Assembly: GCA_022800525.1 (NCBI GenBank)
Contig: JAAWQM010000019.1
Span: forward strand, 1 to 46,644
DNA length: 46,644 nucleotides
Source of the DNA: Oscillospiraceae bacterium
GTDB lineage: Bacteria > Bacillota > Clostridia > Oscillospirales > Oscillospiraceae
Direction: 5' to 3'
Part shown: in pieces, positions 17,941-25,622 of the stretch
Layout: every line of letters begins with the position of its first letter
Numbering within the stretch: position 1 is the first letter of the stretch
Program-made: the position numbers and the translations under genes
The notes under the pieces: model-generated
Databases searched by the model: none
Seen by the model: the letters and a program-made list of their open reading frames with translations, nothing else
Told to the model about the DNA's origin: nothing

Positions 17941-19027
17941 GTACGAGGGGGTGGAGTACGCGCTGTACCGGGTCTGCGATGTGGACGCGGCAGCCAATTT
18001 CACACCCGCCCGGGATTTTGAGAGGCTGGAGTCCGTCATCCAGCGCAAAATCGCGGAAAGGGACTGGCCGGGACTGACCAGCACACTGACCGCCAGCCTG
18101 CATGGCTGGGAGGCCGACGGCGAAGCGCCGGCTCCCTGCGCCTGGACGGAAAGCGGCAGGGATGGCAGGGCGGTCTTTTCCGAGCTGCCCACGGGCCTTT
18201 ATCTGGTGGTTGGGAAGCAGAAGGAGGTGGAACCCGGGAGGTACTACATCCCGACGGACTTCATGGTCTGCCTGCCCAACTGGGAAAAGCCGGATACCGG
18301 CGGCGCGGCCTCCGGCGGCCAGTGGCAGTACGACGTTACCGTGGTGAACAAGGGCTCCGAAAAGGAGGGCGAAACCATCACCCTTGCCGCGCTGAAGGTC
18401 TGGAGGGGCGACGGCGGCATCAGCCGGCCGGTCTCGGTAACGGTGGAGCTGCTGCGCCGGGAGCGCGGAACGAACAAGCCGTTTGAGTTGTTCCAGACGG
18501 TCGTGCTGGACCATCGGAACAACTTCAGCACCATCTGGCCGGAGCTGGACAACCTGAACTATGAATGGACCATACGCGAAGCAGACGTCCCCAGGGATTA
18601 CGAAGTGAGCTATACCCAGCAGGGGGCCAGCTTCGTCATCACCAACACCTATGACCCCGACATCCCCAAGAGCGATCCCGACCCCGAGCCGCCGGACAGG
18701 CCCGATAAGCCTGACGAGCCCGGTAATCCTGGCAGCCCTGGCAATCCCGGCGGCCCCAACGATCCCAGCGATCCCCCGGACGGCCCTCCGAACATCCCCG
18801 GAGAGGACATTGACGACCCGGAGACTCCCCTGTCCAAGCCGCCCGAAGAGGAGGCGCTTGATGACCCGAAGCCGTTGGAGGAGGAGGACATCGACGATCC
18901 GGACACGCCGCTGGCGCGGCTACCCCAGACGGGGGTGCTCTGGTGGCCGGTGCCGTTCCTGGCGATGGGCGGACTGATCCTGTTCGTATCGGGCTGGGCT
19001 TTGAACCGGAGGGAATATGAGGAATAA
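17804..19027 (+). CDS. LPQTG minor pilin / Cna-B surface protein
   Basis: 407 residues. Signal peptide 1-28 (RKRKTRLLPLALGLLLAVI, cut after TALA). An N-terminal domain follows (CSLTLTCKYEGVEYALYRVC to SELPTGLYLVVG, a SpaA-like layout), then a Cna-B domain starting TLAALKVWRGDGGISRPVSV and ending YTQQGASFVITNTYD. A Pro/Asp/Gly-rich stalk contains two copies of EDIDDP(E/D)TPL; then LPQTG, a helix and a short RREYEE tail. Its signal-peptide coding region overlaps the end of the sortase gene by 137 bases in another frame, and its end overlaps the next sortase gene by 11 bases. It is a likely base or anchor pilin attached to peptidoglycan by the second sortase (inference). Confidence 0.92.
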   Translation: MRKRKTRLLPLALGLLLAVICLPQTALAYDPIPDLDRTCSLTLTCKYEGVEYALYRVCDVDAAANFTPARDFERLESVIQRKIAERDWPGLTSTLTASLHGWEADGEAPAPCAWTESGRDGRAVFSELPTGLYLVVGKQKEVEPGRYYIPTDFMVCLPNWEKPDTGGAASGGQWQYDVTVVNKGSEKEGETITLAALKVWRGDGGISRPVSVTVELLRRERGTNKPFELFQTVVLDHRNNFSTIWPELDNLNYEWTIREADVPRDYEVSYTQQGASFVITNTYDPDIPKSDPDPEPPDRPDKPDEPGNPGSPGNPGGPNDPSDPPDGPPNIPGEDIDDPETPLSKPPEEEALDDPKPLEEEDIDDPDTPLARLPQTGVLWWPVPFLAMGGLILFVSGWALNRREYEE

Positions 19028-19640
19028 AGCGGGCGGAATCTGCATGGCGCTGGGACTGCTGCTGCTGACCGGCGCAATCGCGCTCACAGGCTACAACCTG
19101 TGGGACGAGAAGCGGGCGGACGAGGTGGTGCTGGAGACCGTACAGGCGCTGCGGGCCGAGACGCCGGACCTGGAGGTCCTGGACCCGGAGGGGGAGCTGA
19201 TTCCCAACTATATCCTGGATCCGGACCGTGAGATGCCCGTTATTGAGATTGACGGCCGCGACTATGTGGGCTATGTGGAGATCCCTCAGCTGGAGCTGAG
19301 CCTGCCGGTGATGGAGAGCTGGAGCTACCCCAACCTGAAAATTGCCCCCTGCCGGTATGAGGGGTCAGTGTACCACAACGACATGGTCATTGCGGCGCAT
19401 AATTACACCAAGCATTTTGGCGGCCTGCGGAACCTGATGATAGGAGACGAGGTCCGCTTTACGGATGGAGACGGCAACGTCTTCACCTATGAGGTATCCA
19501 GCCTGGAGCAGCTCCAGCCCACCCAGGTGAAGGAGATGTGCGAGAGCGGCTGGGACCTGACCCTCTTTACCTGCACCCTCAGCGGCCGGCAGAGAATGAC
19601 GGTGCGCTGCACGCTGGTATCAGAGGAGATCGCTTCCTGA
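19017..19640 (+). CDS. sortase (housekeeping/class B- or D-like)
   Basis: 207 residues. A single N-terminal membrane helix (about 8-25), a spacer of about 45 residues, then DYVGYVEIPQLELSLPVM, catalytic His128 in VIAAHNYTKHFG, Cys186 in DLTLFTCTLSGRQR and a downstream Arg (R193 is the likely catalytic one). There is no C-terminal helix, unlike the class C enzyme upstream, so this one probably attaches the finished fibre or the LPQTG protein to the wall. It overlaps the minor pilin gene by 11 bases, so the two are translationally coupled. Confidence 0.92.
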   Translation: MRNKAGGICMALGLLLLTGAIALTGYNLWDEKRADEVVLETVQALRAETPDLEVLDPEGELIPNYILDPDREMPVIEIDGRDYVGYVEIPQLELSLPVMESWSYPNLKIAPCRYEGSVYHNDMVIAAHNYTKHFGGLRNLMIGDEVRFTDGDGNVFTYEVSSLEQLQPTQVKEMCESGWDLTLFTCTLSGRQRMTVRCTLVSEEIAS

Positions 19641-19683
19641 GAGGAAGCGGCGAAAAGGATATGAACGGAGGGAGCGGCCTGCT

Positions 19684-20082
19684 ATGAGGAAAATGGTATT
19701 ATCATTGATCACGGCGCTGGCGCTGACGGCGTTGTGCGGCTGCGGCGCGGCTGGCGGCGAGATGCCTGGGATCTTCTATACCCGCGCAGCCACGGATGAG
19801 GAGGCGTTCAGCCAGATTCTGGATCTGCAGGACGGTGAGGAGATCGCCCTGGATGACGGCGAGGTGCCTCTTTCCGGCCAGCCCGCCATGTCGGAGTCGC
19901 CGGAAGAGGGGTGGCTGCTGGTGCGCTATGCCAAGGATGAGAACGGCGCAGCGGAGCCTCTGTGGTACCGCGTGTGGTCTGAGGAAAGCGGCTGGAGCCA
20001 GGAGAATCTGCCTTATGAGGGCGATGGCTGGCATCCGGTCCTCCCCGCGCCGTCGGAAACAGCCGTCCGACCCCTGGGATAA
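19684..20082 (+). CDS. putative small lipoprotein, unknown function
   Basis: 132 residues. Hydrophobic start ending LTALCGCGAAGG; LCGC is the best lipobox, giving lipidation at the second Cys. The mature part is acidic (ATDEEAFSQILDLQDGEEI) with aromatic residues near the end (WYRVWSEESGWSQENLPYEG). GGAGGGAGCGG precedes the ATG. It lies between the second sortase and the CAP protein, 26 bases ahead of the latter. No family recognised; a chaperone or wall-linked accessory of the fibre is possible but unsupported. Confidence 0.75.
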   Translation: MRKMVLSLITALALTALCGCGAAGGEMPGIFYTRAATDEEAFSQILDLQDGEEIALDDGEVPLSGQPAMSESPEEGWLLVRYAKDENGAAEPLWYRVWSEESGWSQENLPYEGDGWHPVLPAPSETAVRPLG

Positions 20083-20108
20083 TCGCGGAAGATGGAGAAG
20101 ATGTCAAA

Positions 20109-20900
20109 ATGGGAAAGTGGATACGGTTTGCTTCCGGCGTGATTGCCGGAGCGGCGCTTTACGCCGGGCTCACGGCTACAGCGCGGGCTGTCAGCGGCGT
20201 CTGTGCGGAGCAGGTCCGGCAGGAGGTCTTTGTGGATGGCCAGATGATGGAGCTGGACGCCTATGAGATTGAGGGCAGCAACTATGTCAGGCTGCGGGAT
20301 GTGGGCAGGCTTCTGGACTTCAACGTCTATTGGGACGACGGGATTTTTATTGACAGCAGCTCCCCCTATACCGGCGAGCCGCCGGAGGAGGTTCTCCAGA
20401 ACCCGCAGACGCCGAAGGCCGGCGCCCCCGGGGAGGAGGCCGACCTGGAGGCCATCCGGCAGGAGATGGTGGAGCTGACCAACGCCCTGCGGATGGCGGA
20501 GGGACTTCCCGCCCTGCCCCAGGACGGGAAGCTGATGGAGGCCGCCCAGGTGCGGGCGGAGGAAATGGCCGCTACCGGCGAGTACTCCCACACCCGGCCT
20601 GACGGCAGCAGCCGCTCCACGGTGACGGACTGTATCTACACGGCGGAGAATATCCACTGCATCAGCGCCCGGCGGCTGACGAACGTGAACCAGGAGCTGG
20701 CCGGACTGGCGGTAGAGGACTGGGCCGCTTCCCAGATCCATCTGGAGGCGATGCTGGATAACAGGCGCTCTGCTATTGGCGTGGGCGTGGCCAGAGGCGT
20801 GGACCCGGAGACCGGCAAGGAGTGCTGGTACTGCGTCCAGTGGTTCCTGCGGAAGGGCTACAGCATCTCGTGGGTGGATGAACCGATTCTGAGTAAATAA
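20109..20900 (+). CDS. CAP/SCP-domain exported protein with stalk domain
   Basis: 263 residues. Signal or anchor helix (about 5-27). A copper-amine-oxidase-N-like stalk unit at about 35-85 (VFVDGQMMELDAYEIEGSNY, VRLRDVGRLLDFNVYWDDGI) and a CAP (cysteine-rich secretory/PR-1) domain at about 115-255 with LTNALRMAEGLPALPQDGKL, GEYSHTRPDGSS, TAENIHC, and a Trp-rich WCVQWF-type end. Bacterial CAP proteins are extracellular and some are linked to wall biology or sporulation; the biochemical role is not settled. Last gene of the surface locus; a hairpin terminator follows at 20933. Confidence 0.88.
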   Translation: MGKWIRFASGVIAGAALYAGLTATARAVSGVCAEQVRQEVFVDGQMMELDAYEIEGSNYVRLRDVGRLLDFNVYWDDGIFIDSSSPYTGEPPEEVLQNPQTPKAGAPGEEADLEAIRQEMVELTNALRMAEGLPALPQDGKLMEAAQVRAEEMAATGEYSHTRPDGSSRSTVTDCIYTAENIHCISARRLTNVNQELAGLAVEDWAASQIHLEAMLDNRRSAIGVGVARGVDPETGKECWYCVQWFLRKGYSISWVDEPILSK

Positions 20901-20932
20901 GCGCAGGCAGGGGTGGAGCCCTGCGAACGAGG

Positions 20933-20982
20933 AGCGCTCCCCATAGGGCGGCAGGATGGAATGCCGTCTTATGGGGAGCGCT
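20933..20982 (+). terminator. terminator-like hairpin after the surface locus
   Basis: A 13-bp perfect stem (AGCGCTCCCCATA at 20933-20945, complement 20970-20982) holds an inner GGCGGCA/TGCCGTC hairpin. Only GGTTTT follows, so termination may be partial. Confidence 0.6.
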
Positions 20983-21106
20983 TGCGGTTTTGCGGCCGCC
21001 AGTCCGGCCGGGGGTATTATTTGGGGATATAAAATTCGGAAATAATACGTTTGATTTGAGCCGCTTTGTTCGCCGCCGCAAGGGGCGGCAACCGCAAAGC
21101 ATGGCA
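20983..21106. other. hairpin-rich intergenic island
   Basis: Two more inverted repeats stand side by side: GTATTATTT (21014-21022) with its complement (21040-21048), and a GCTTTG...GCCGCC/GGCGGC...CAAAGC structure (about 21063-21100). With the neighbours at 20933 and 21107, four hairpins occupy about 210 bases between two convergent genes. No ORF is supported. Confidence 0.55.
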
Positions 21107-21143
21107 AATATTACTGCCGAACCGAAAGGTCGGAAGTAATATT
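21107..21143. repeat. dispersed palindromic element, copy A
   Basis: A 14-bp stem with one mismatch (AATATTACTGCCGA / TCGGAAGTAATATT) around the 9-base loop ACCGAAAGG. Its core, CCGA-ACCGAAAG-G/A-TCGG, recurs at 46372-46388 with entirely different but self-complementary outer arms. Confidence 0.75.
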
Positions 21144-21169
21144 CCCAGCGCTTCCTTTCGGACATGCGG

Positions 21170-22567
21170 CTACTCCTCCTCAGCCAGCCGCCGCCCCATG
21201 AGCACGCCCATAACGGAGGCCATCATCAGCCCCCGGGTCCAGCCGCTGGAGTCGCCCAGGCAGTGGAGGCCCTTCACATTGGTGTTCAGGTCCTCGTCCA
21301 TCTTGACCCGGTTGGAGTAGAACTTCAGTTCCGGGGAGTACAGCAGGGTCTCCATCGATGCGAACCCAGGCACAACCTGATCCATGGCCTGGATGAAATT
21401 GATAATGTTAATCATGGCCCGGTAGGGCATGGCGGCGGTGATGTCCCCCGCCACCGCGTCAGGCAGGGTGGGCCGCACGTTGGAAAACGCCAGCTCCTTC
21501 TGCCACGTCCGCTTGCCGTCCAGGATATCCCCGAACCGCTGGACCATGATGTGACCTGCGCCCAGCATATTGGTCAGCTCCCCCACCTTCTGGGCGTAGG
21601 CAATGGGCTGGTTGAAGGGCTGGGAAAAATTGTGGCTGCACAGGATGGCGAGGTTGGTGTTGTCGCTTTTCAGTTCCTTGTAGCTGTGGCCGTTGACCAC
21701 CGCCAGATCGTTGTCGTAATTCTCCTGGCTGACGAAGCCGCCGGGATTCTGGCAGAAGGTCCGGACCTTGTTCTTGAAGGGCTTGGGCCAGCCCACCAGC
21801 TTCGACTCGTACAACACCCGGTTGACGGTCTCCATGACCTCGTTGCGCACCTCCACCCGCACACCGATGTCCACAGTGCCGGGCTGGTGGGCGATGTTAT
21901 GCTCAGCGCACAGGCTCTCCAGCCAGTCCGCCCCCCGGCGGCCGGTGGCGATGATGGTGTGCTCCGCGCGGACTTCCAGCTCCTGCCTGCCATCGCTGAT
22001 GAGCACCCCCTTGCAGGCGTCGCCGCTCAGAATCAGGTCCGTACATTCGTAGCCGAACAGAATCTCCACGCCGTTGTTCAGCAGGTATTGCTCAATGGCG
22101 TAGTACAGCTCCTGGGCCTTCTCGGTTCCCAGGTGGCGGATGGGGCAGTCCACCAGCTTCAGCCCCGCCTGGATCGCCCGCTTGCGGATGGCCTTGACCT
22201 CCTCCGTATTGCCAAGGCCCTCCACATGGCTGTCCGCGCCGAACTCCAGGTAGATTTTGTCGGTATAGTCAATAGTCTCCTGGGCCTTCGCCGCGCCGAT
22301 GAGGTTGGGCAGGTCGCCTCCTACCTCATAGCTGAGGGACAGCTTGCCGTCGGAGAACGCACCGGCTCCGGAGAAGCCGGTGGTGATATGGCAGTAGGGC
22401 TTGCAGCTGACGCACCTGCCCGCCTTGTCCTTGGGACAGCGGCGGTTCTCCACCGCAGCTCCCTTTTCCGCAATGAGGATTTTCTGCCTGCTGCCCCTTT
22501 TCAGCATTTCCAGAGCGGTGAAGATTCCCGCCGGGCCCGCGCCGATGATTACTACGTCCTTTTGCAT
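21170..22567 (-). CDS. NAD(P)/FAD-dependent dehydrogenase (COG2509-type)
   Basis: 465 residues. It begins with a dinucleotide-binding motif for FAD (VVIIGAGPAGIFTALEM). A Cys-containing segment (RRCPKDKAGRCVSCKPYCHI) precedes TTGFSGAGAFSDGKLSLS, both typical of this uncharacterised FAD-dependent dehydrogenase family. ATGRRGADWL is the ATG motif of FAD enzymes, and LHCLGDSSGWTRGLMMASVMG is the C-terminal FAD-contacting GD motif. The four clustered cysteines could bind a metal or be redox active (inference). It stands alone, with a strong promoter (22606-22634) and an AAGGAGGT ribosome binding site. The substrate is unknown. Confidence 0.9.
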   Translation of the reverse strand: MQKDVVIIGAGPAGIFTALEMLKRGSRQKILIAEKGAAVENRRCPKDKAGRCVSCKPYCHITTGFSGAGAFSDGKLSLSYEVGGDLPNLIGAAKAQETIDYTDKIYLEFGADSHVEGLGNTEEVKAIRKRAIQAGLKLVDCPIRHLGTEKAQELYYAIEQYLLNNGVEILFGYECTDLILSGDACKGVLISDGRQELEVRAEHTIIATGRRGADWLESLCAEHNIAHQPGTVDIGVRVEVRNEVMETVNRVLYESKLVGWPKPFKNKVRTFCQNPGGFVSQENYDNDLAVVNGHSYKELKSDNTNLAILCSHNFSQPFNQPIAYAQKVGELTNMLGAGHIMVQRFGDILDGKRTWQKELAFSNVRPTLPDAVAGDITAAMPYRAMINIINFIQAMDQVVPGFASMETLLYSPELKFYSNRVKMDEDLNTNVKGLHCLGDSSGWTRGLMMASVMGVLMGRRLAEEE

Positions 22568-22605
22568 GGGGGACCTCCTTGAATTAGTGGTTTTTCTCCA
22601 GTACC

Positions 22606-22634
22606 ATGATACCGGAGGGGCGGGGAATTGTCAA
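22606..22634 (-). promoter_or_regulatory. sigma-A promoter of the FAD dehydrogenase gene
   Basis: Minus strand TTGACA (22634-22629), 17-base spacer, TATCAT (22611-22606), about 40 bases upstream of the ATG. The remaining DNA to 22853 holds only a 27-codon frame at 22701 that I do not accept as a gene. Confidence 0.75.
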
Positions 22635-22853
22635 GGGAGGAGTCCTTATGGTACACGGTAATTGAATGAGTGAACAAATTATGAACCGAGCGTGGAAGCA
22701 ATGAATTTATCAAAGGAAAGCATCATCCAACAGGTTGATATCATGTGTATTGGCTCCGGAAAGAGCAACTGCCAGAGGAAGTAATGTCATTAAGTGAGAG
22801 CTCCGGCAAAAAAATGTAAGAAAAGATAAAAAAGTTGACAAACGAGAAGAAAT

Positions 22854-22901
22854 GTGCGCTCCCTCTTGAAAAGTAAGCTTACTCTTCAGGAGGGAGCGCA
22901 C
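22854..22901. repeat. 48-base near-perfect palindrome ahead of IS4-type remnant
   Basis: GTGCGCTCCCTC (22854-22865) pairs with 22890-22901, and the inside (centre AAGCTT) is self-complementary apart from two positions, so the whole 48 bases fold into one long hairpin. It ends directly on the ATG of the transposase remnant, like the structures that limit transposase translation or mark an element end. Confidence 0.7.
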
Positions 22902-23171
22902 ATGAGACAAACGCCGAAGCTTTTGCGGGGGATGCTGCATTCTATGATCCGGAAAATGGGGAAACACCCCGAGAAATATGTCCGGCAGCCGGACCGGGAT
23001 TTCGCCCGTCCCCGGACGCTGACCTTTGACTTTTTTGAACCGGGATGCCCTGATTTTTATGAACTTTCCTTCCGCATTGCCCGCCTGCAGACCGACAGAG
23101 GCAATACGGAAACCCTCATCACCAACCCGGACACGGACCATTTACCCCGCTCCGCCTCAAGGCTCATTTGA
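22902..23171 (+). pseudogene. internally deleted IS4-family transposase
   Basis: 89 codons. The N-terminal part (KLLRGMLHSMIRKMGKHPEK, then DRDFARPRTLTF) matches the start of IS4-type transposases. It is fused in frame to a segment that normally lies about 200-300 residues later (DFYELSFRIARLQTD, TETLITN) and stops soon after. The catalytic DDE residues are gone. This is a deletion derivative that could only move, if at all, using a transposase supplied elsewhere. It borders the 3' end of the tetrose-type operon. Confidence 0.7.
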
Positions 23172-23236
23172 GTCTTGCCCTTACACTTTTCATGATGAAT
23201 ACGCTGATTTTTGCCGCCGGCACAGAGCTGGCGGCA

Positions 23237-24019
23237 TCAAAGTGCAAGGATATCCTGAATAATGGCCGAGAACTCCTCCGCAGCCCAGGCGCTCCGGCCA
23301 ATAAACAAACCGTCAATATTGGGCGTCTGGATCAGCTCCACCGCATTCGTCCGGTTGACGCTGCCGCCATACAGCAGCGGGATATCCGCCGCGCAGCTCT
23401 CCCCATACAGCTCCGCCAGAGTCCTGCGAATGACCGCATGCTTTTCTTCAGCATACTCCCTCGCTGCCGGGACGCCGCTGGTCCCAATTGCCCAGACCGG
23501 CTCATAGGCAATGCGCAATGCCCCGGCCTGCTCCGCCGGGACACCGCCAAGGGCAGTCTTGAGCTGAATCCGGAGCACCTCGTCCGCGATGCCCAGAGCC
23601 TTCTCCCCACCTGTCTCGCCGATGCAGAGCAGAGGCGTCAGGCCGTGCCGCAGTGCGCAGCGGACCTTACGGCCTTCCATTTCATCTGTTTCCATCAGGA
23701 TGTGCCGGCGTTCCGAATGACCGATCATCACCAGCTCCACTCCCACCTCTTTCAGCATCAGCGGGGAGATTTCTCCGCTGAACTGTCCTTCGTCCTCCCA
23801 TGCCATATTCTGCGCCCCAAGACGGATTTTGTCCCTCCGGACGCACCGCCCAGCCGCATCCAACGCTGTAAAAGATGGGATCACAAAGAGCTCCATCCGC
23901 TCACGGCTGATCTCTTCCGTCAAAGCCTGGAGCTTATTCAGGAAGCTCAGGGTTTGTCCGATCCCTTTATACATTTTGGTATTCGTTCCAAAATACAGCT
24001 TGTTTCCTTCTGTTACCAT
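23237..24019 (-). CDS. triosephosphate isomerase paralogue, probably tetrulose-phosphate isomerase
   Basis: 260 residues. The TIM-barrel isomerase active site is complete: Asn13/Lys15 (GTNTKMY), His101 (IGHSERR), Glu173 (AYEPVWAIGTSG) and the phosphate-binding GGSVN. The TNTKM start and numerous substitutions separate it from housekeeping TpiA. Family members of this kind work beside RpiB-type isomerases and Dha-type kinases in erythritol/erythrulose pathways (Brucella EryH, mycobacterial LerI), interconverting L-erythrulose-1-phosphate and D-erythrulose-4-phosphate. The gene order here (regulator, dhaL, dhaK, rpiB-like, tpi-like) supports that role. A terminator-like hairpin between it and the rpiB-like gene suggests reduced or regulated expression. 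A true glycolytic TpiA is the alternative. Confidence 0.85.
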   Translation of the reverse strand: MVTEGNKLYFGTNTKMYKGIGQTLSFLNKLQALTEEISRERMELFVIPSFTALDAAGRCVRRDKIRLGAQNMAWEDEGQFSGEISPLMLKEVGVELVMIGHSERRHILMETDEMEGRKVRCALRHGLTPLLCIGETGGEKALGIADEVLRIQLKTALGGVPAEQAGALRIAYEPVWAIGTSGVPAAREYAEEKHAVIRRTLAELYGESCAADIPLLYGGSVNRTNAVELIQTPNIDGLFIGRSAWAAEEFSAIIQDILAL

Positions 24020-24060
24020 GCCGCTTTCCCCTTTCCCATATTGTCTGGATTTCCCAACTG

Positions 24061-24100
24061 ATAAAAAATCCCCGGCCAGAGGCAGAAAAGCTCTGGCCGG
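24061..24100 (-). terminator. internal terminator/attenuator between rpiB-like and tpi-like genes
   Basis: Minus strand: CCGGCCAGAG-9 bases-CTCTGGCCGG, a 10-bp stem (24100-24072), followed by GGGATTTTTTAT. It has the form of a functional rho-independent terminator inside the operon, so tpi-like expression must come from readthrough or an unseen promoter. Confidence 0.75.
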
Positions 24101-24118
24101 AGAAAAGCGCGGTCCGGT

Positions 24119-24577
24119 TCAATTGCACTCCGGCCGGTGCGACTCCGCCTCATAGCGTTTGATCCGCGCCACCTTCGGCGCAGAGGCGCTGGCAGGATCG
24201 AACTCCAGCCCCAGCCATGTCTCCAGCAGCGTCACCGCCAGCTTCGGCCCCAGGGTAAACGCTCCGAAGCAGGCAATATTGGTGTCATTGCTCAACGCCG
24301 CGCGCTGAGCCGAATAGACATCCGAAATCAAGGCCGCATACGCCCCCCGCACCTTATTGGCAGAAATACTGACGCCAATGCCTGTCCCACAGACCAGCAC
24401 GCCCTTGTCCGCTCTGCCGGACGCCACAAATTCCGCCACCTGGATGGCCGTGCTGGCGTAAATGGGGTCCGGACTGCCAAAATCAACCGTCTCATATCCC
24501 ATCTGCCGGCACCGCTCAATCATAAGCTGCTTGAGTTCTTCCGCATTGGGATCGCAGCCAAACGCTATCTTCTTCAT
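24119..24577 (-). CDS. RpiB/LacAB-family sugar-phosphate isomerase, probably tetrose-phosphate specific
   Basis: 152 residues, as in RpiB. The catalytic Cys63 is in GVLVCGTGIGVSISANK and the C-terminal LSNDTNIACFGAFTLGPKLA is typical. The first phosphate/ring-opening loop, SDHAG in classical RpiB, is here CDPNA, which loses the usual His; this points to a substrate other than ribose-5-phosphate. In erythritol catabolism an RpiB homologue (EryI, DerI) converts D-erythrulose-4-phosphate to D-erythrose-4-phosphate, which fits this operon. The ATG overlaps the dhaK stop by four bases, so the two are coupled. Confidence 0.85.
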   Translation of the reverse strand: MKKIAFGCDPNAEELKQLMIERCRQMGYETVDFGSPDPIYASTAIQVAEFVASGRADKGVLVCGTGIGVSISANKVRGAYAALISDVYSAQRAALSNDTNIACFGAFTLGPKLAVTLLETWLGLEFDPASASAPKVARIKRYEAESHRPECN

Positions 24578-25608
24578 GACGGCATGCTCCTCTGCCCGGC
24601 GTCAGCCTGGAGCCGCTTCTTGGTATAGTAAGGACAAGAGCAGGGCTGGTCATAGTACCTTTTCAGCTCATCATCCACCCGCATAAGCGTGATGGACGCA
24701 CCGGCCATCTCCTGCGTCGTGACCAGGGAATTGACCTCCATATCATGGATACGGATTCCGTCCCGGTCGAGCAGCTGTTTCAGTCTCCGGTTCATGATAC
24801 ACAGCTCCATCAGGGTCGTAGACCCCAGGCCATTGATATAACTGCATACCTCGTCGCCGGCTTTGAGTGCGGAGTCCTCCAGGAGCTGCCGGTACAGCTC
24901 ATCCACCAGATCGTCAGCGGGCATCAGTTTCACACGCTTGACGCCAGGCTCCCCATGGATTCCCAGTCCAAATTCCATCTCGTCCTCCGGCAGTGTGAAA
25001 ATGGGCTCCCTTTCGCCGGGGATCGTTGCGCCGGACAGGCCCACTCCGATGGTATATGTATTTTCATTCGCCTTTTCGGTCACACGGTACGCCTCCTCCA
25101 GGGAAAGGCCCGCGCCGGTAGCCGCGCCTGAGATGCGGATGACAAAGAAATCTCCCGCAATCCCACGGCGGTCATACAGCCTATCCCTTGGAGCGGACGC
25201 GATGTCGTCCCGTACCCGGACGGTCCTGCTCTCAACGCCCGCATCCGCCATAAGCTCAGCCGCCATATCAAAGTTCATGCTGTCCCCTGTATAGTTTCCA
25301 TAGACGAACAGGACGCCTTTTCCCCGCTCCACAGACATTGCCGTCTGATAAATGGTCCCAGGATCAGGGGAGGTGAAGATATTGCCGCAGGCCGCCGCGT
25401 CGCCCAGATTTTCCCCCAGGAAAAATTCAAACATCGGCTCATGCCCGCTGCCTCCGCCAATCACCAGGGCCGTCTTGTCCTTTACATCCCTGACCCTGAT
25501 GCCTGCCGCCTCCTTCAGCAGCTCGTACTGTCCGCCGTAAGCCGCGGCAAAGCCCTCCGCACATTCCCGCACGACGTCGCCGGGCATGTTGATTATTTTT
25601 TTCATCAT
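24574..25608 (-). CDS. dhaK: DhaK-type kinase subunit (K domain)
   Basis: 344 residues. DhaK binds a short ketose covalently through a histidine for phosphorylation by its partner L domain. GGGSGHEPMFEFFLG is the N-terminal substrate loop; the hemiaminal-forming His218 is in GLGIHGEPGVKR, the same number as in E. coli DhaK. YGNYTGDSMNFDMAAE and NGLGSTTLMEL are family hallmarks. I chose ATG 25608 (MMKKIINMP), matching other DhaK N termini; earlier codons overlap the dhaL end. The neighbour is a separate DhaL. No DhaM phosphodonor gene is present in the window, so ATP use, as in LerK-type kinases, is more likely than PTS use (inference). Confidence 0.93.
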   Translation of the reverse strand: MMKKIINMPGDVVRECAEGFAAAYGGQYELLKEAAGIRVRDVKDKTALVIGGGSGHEPMFEFFLGENLGDAAACGNIFTSPDPGTIYQTAMSVERGKGVLFVYGNYTGDSMNFDMAAELMADAGVESRTVRVRDDIASAPRDRLYDRRGIAGDFFVIRISGAATGAGLSLEEAYRVTEKANENTYTIGVGLSGATIPGEREPIFTLPEDEMEFGLGIHGEPGVKRVKLMPADDLVDELYRQLLEDSALKAGDEVCSYINGLGSTTLMELCIMNRRLKQLLDRDGIRIHDMEVNSLVTTQEMAGASITLMRVDDELKRYYDQPCSCPYYTKKRLQADAGQRSMPS

Positions 25609-25622
25609 CTGCTCACTTTCTC

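Noticed and set aside
22701-22784. 27-codon frame MNLSKESIIQQ... upstream of the IS4-type remnant
   Set aside because: No ribosome binding site, no similarity I recognise and too short to support.
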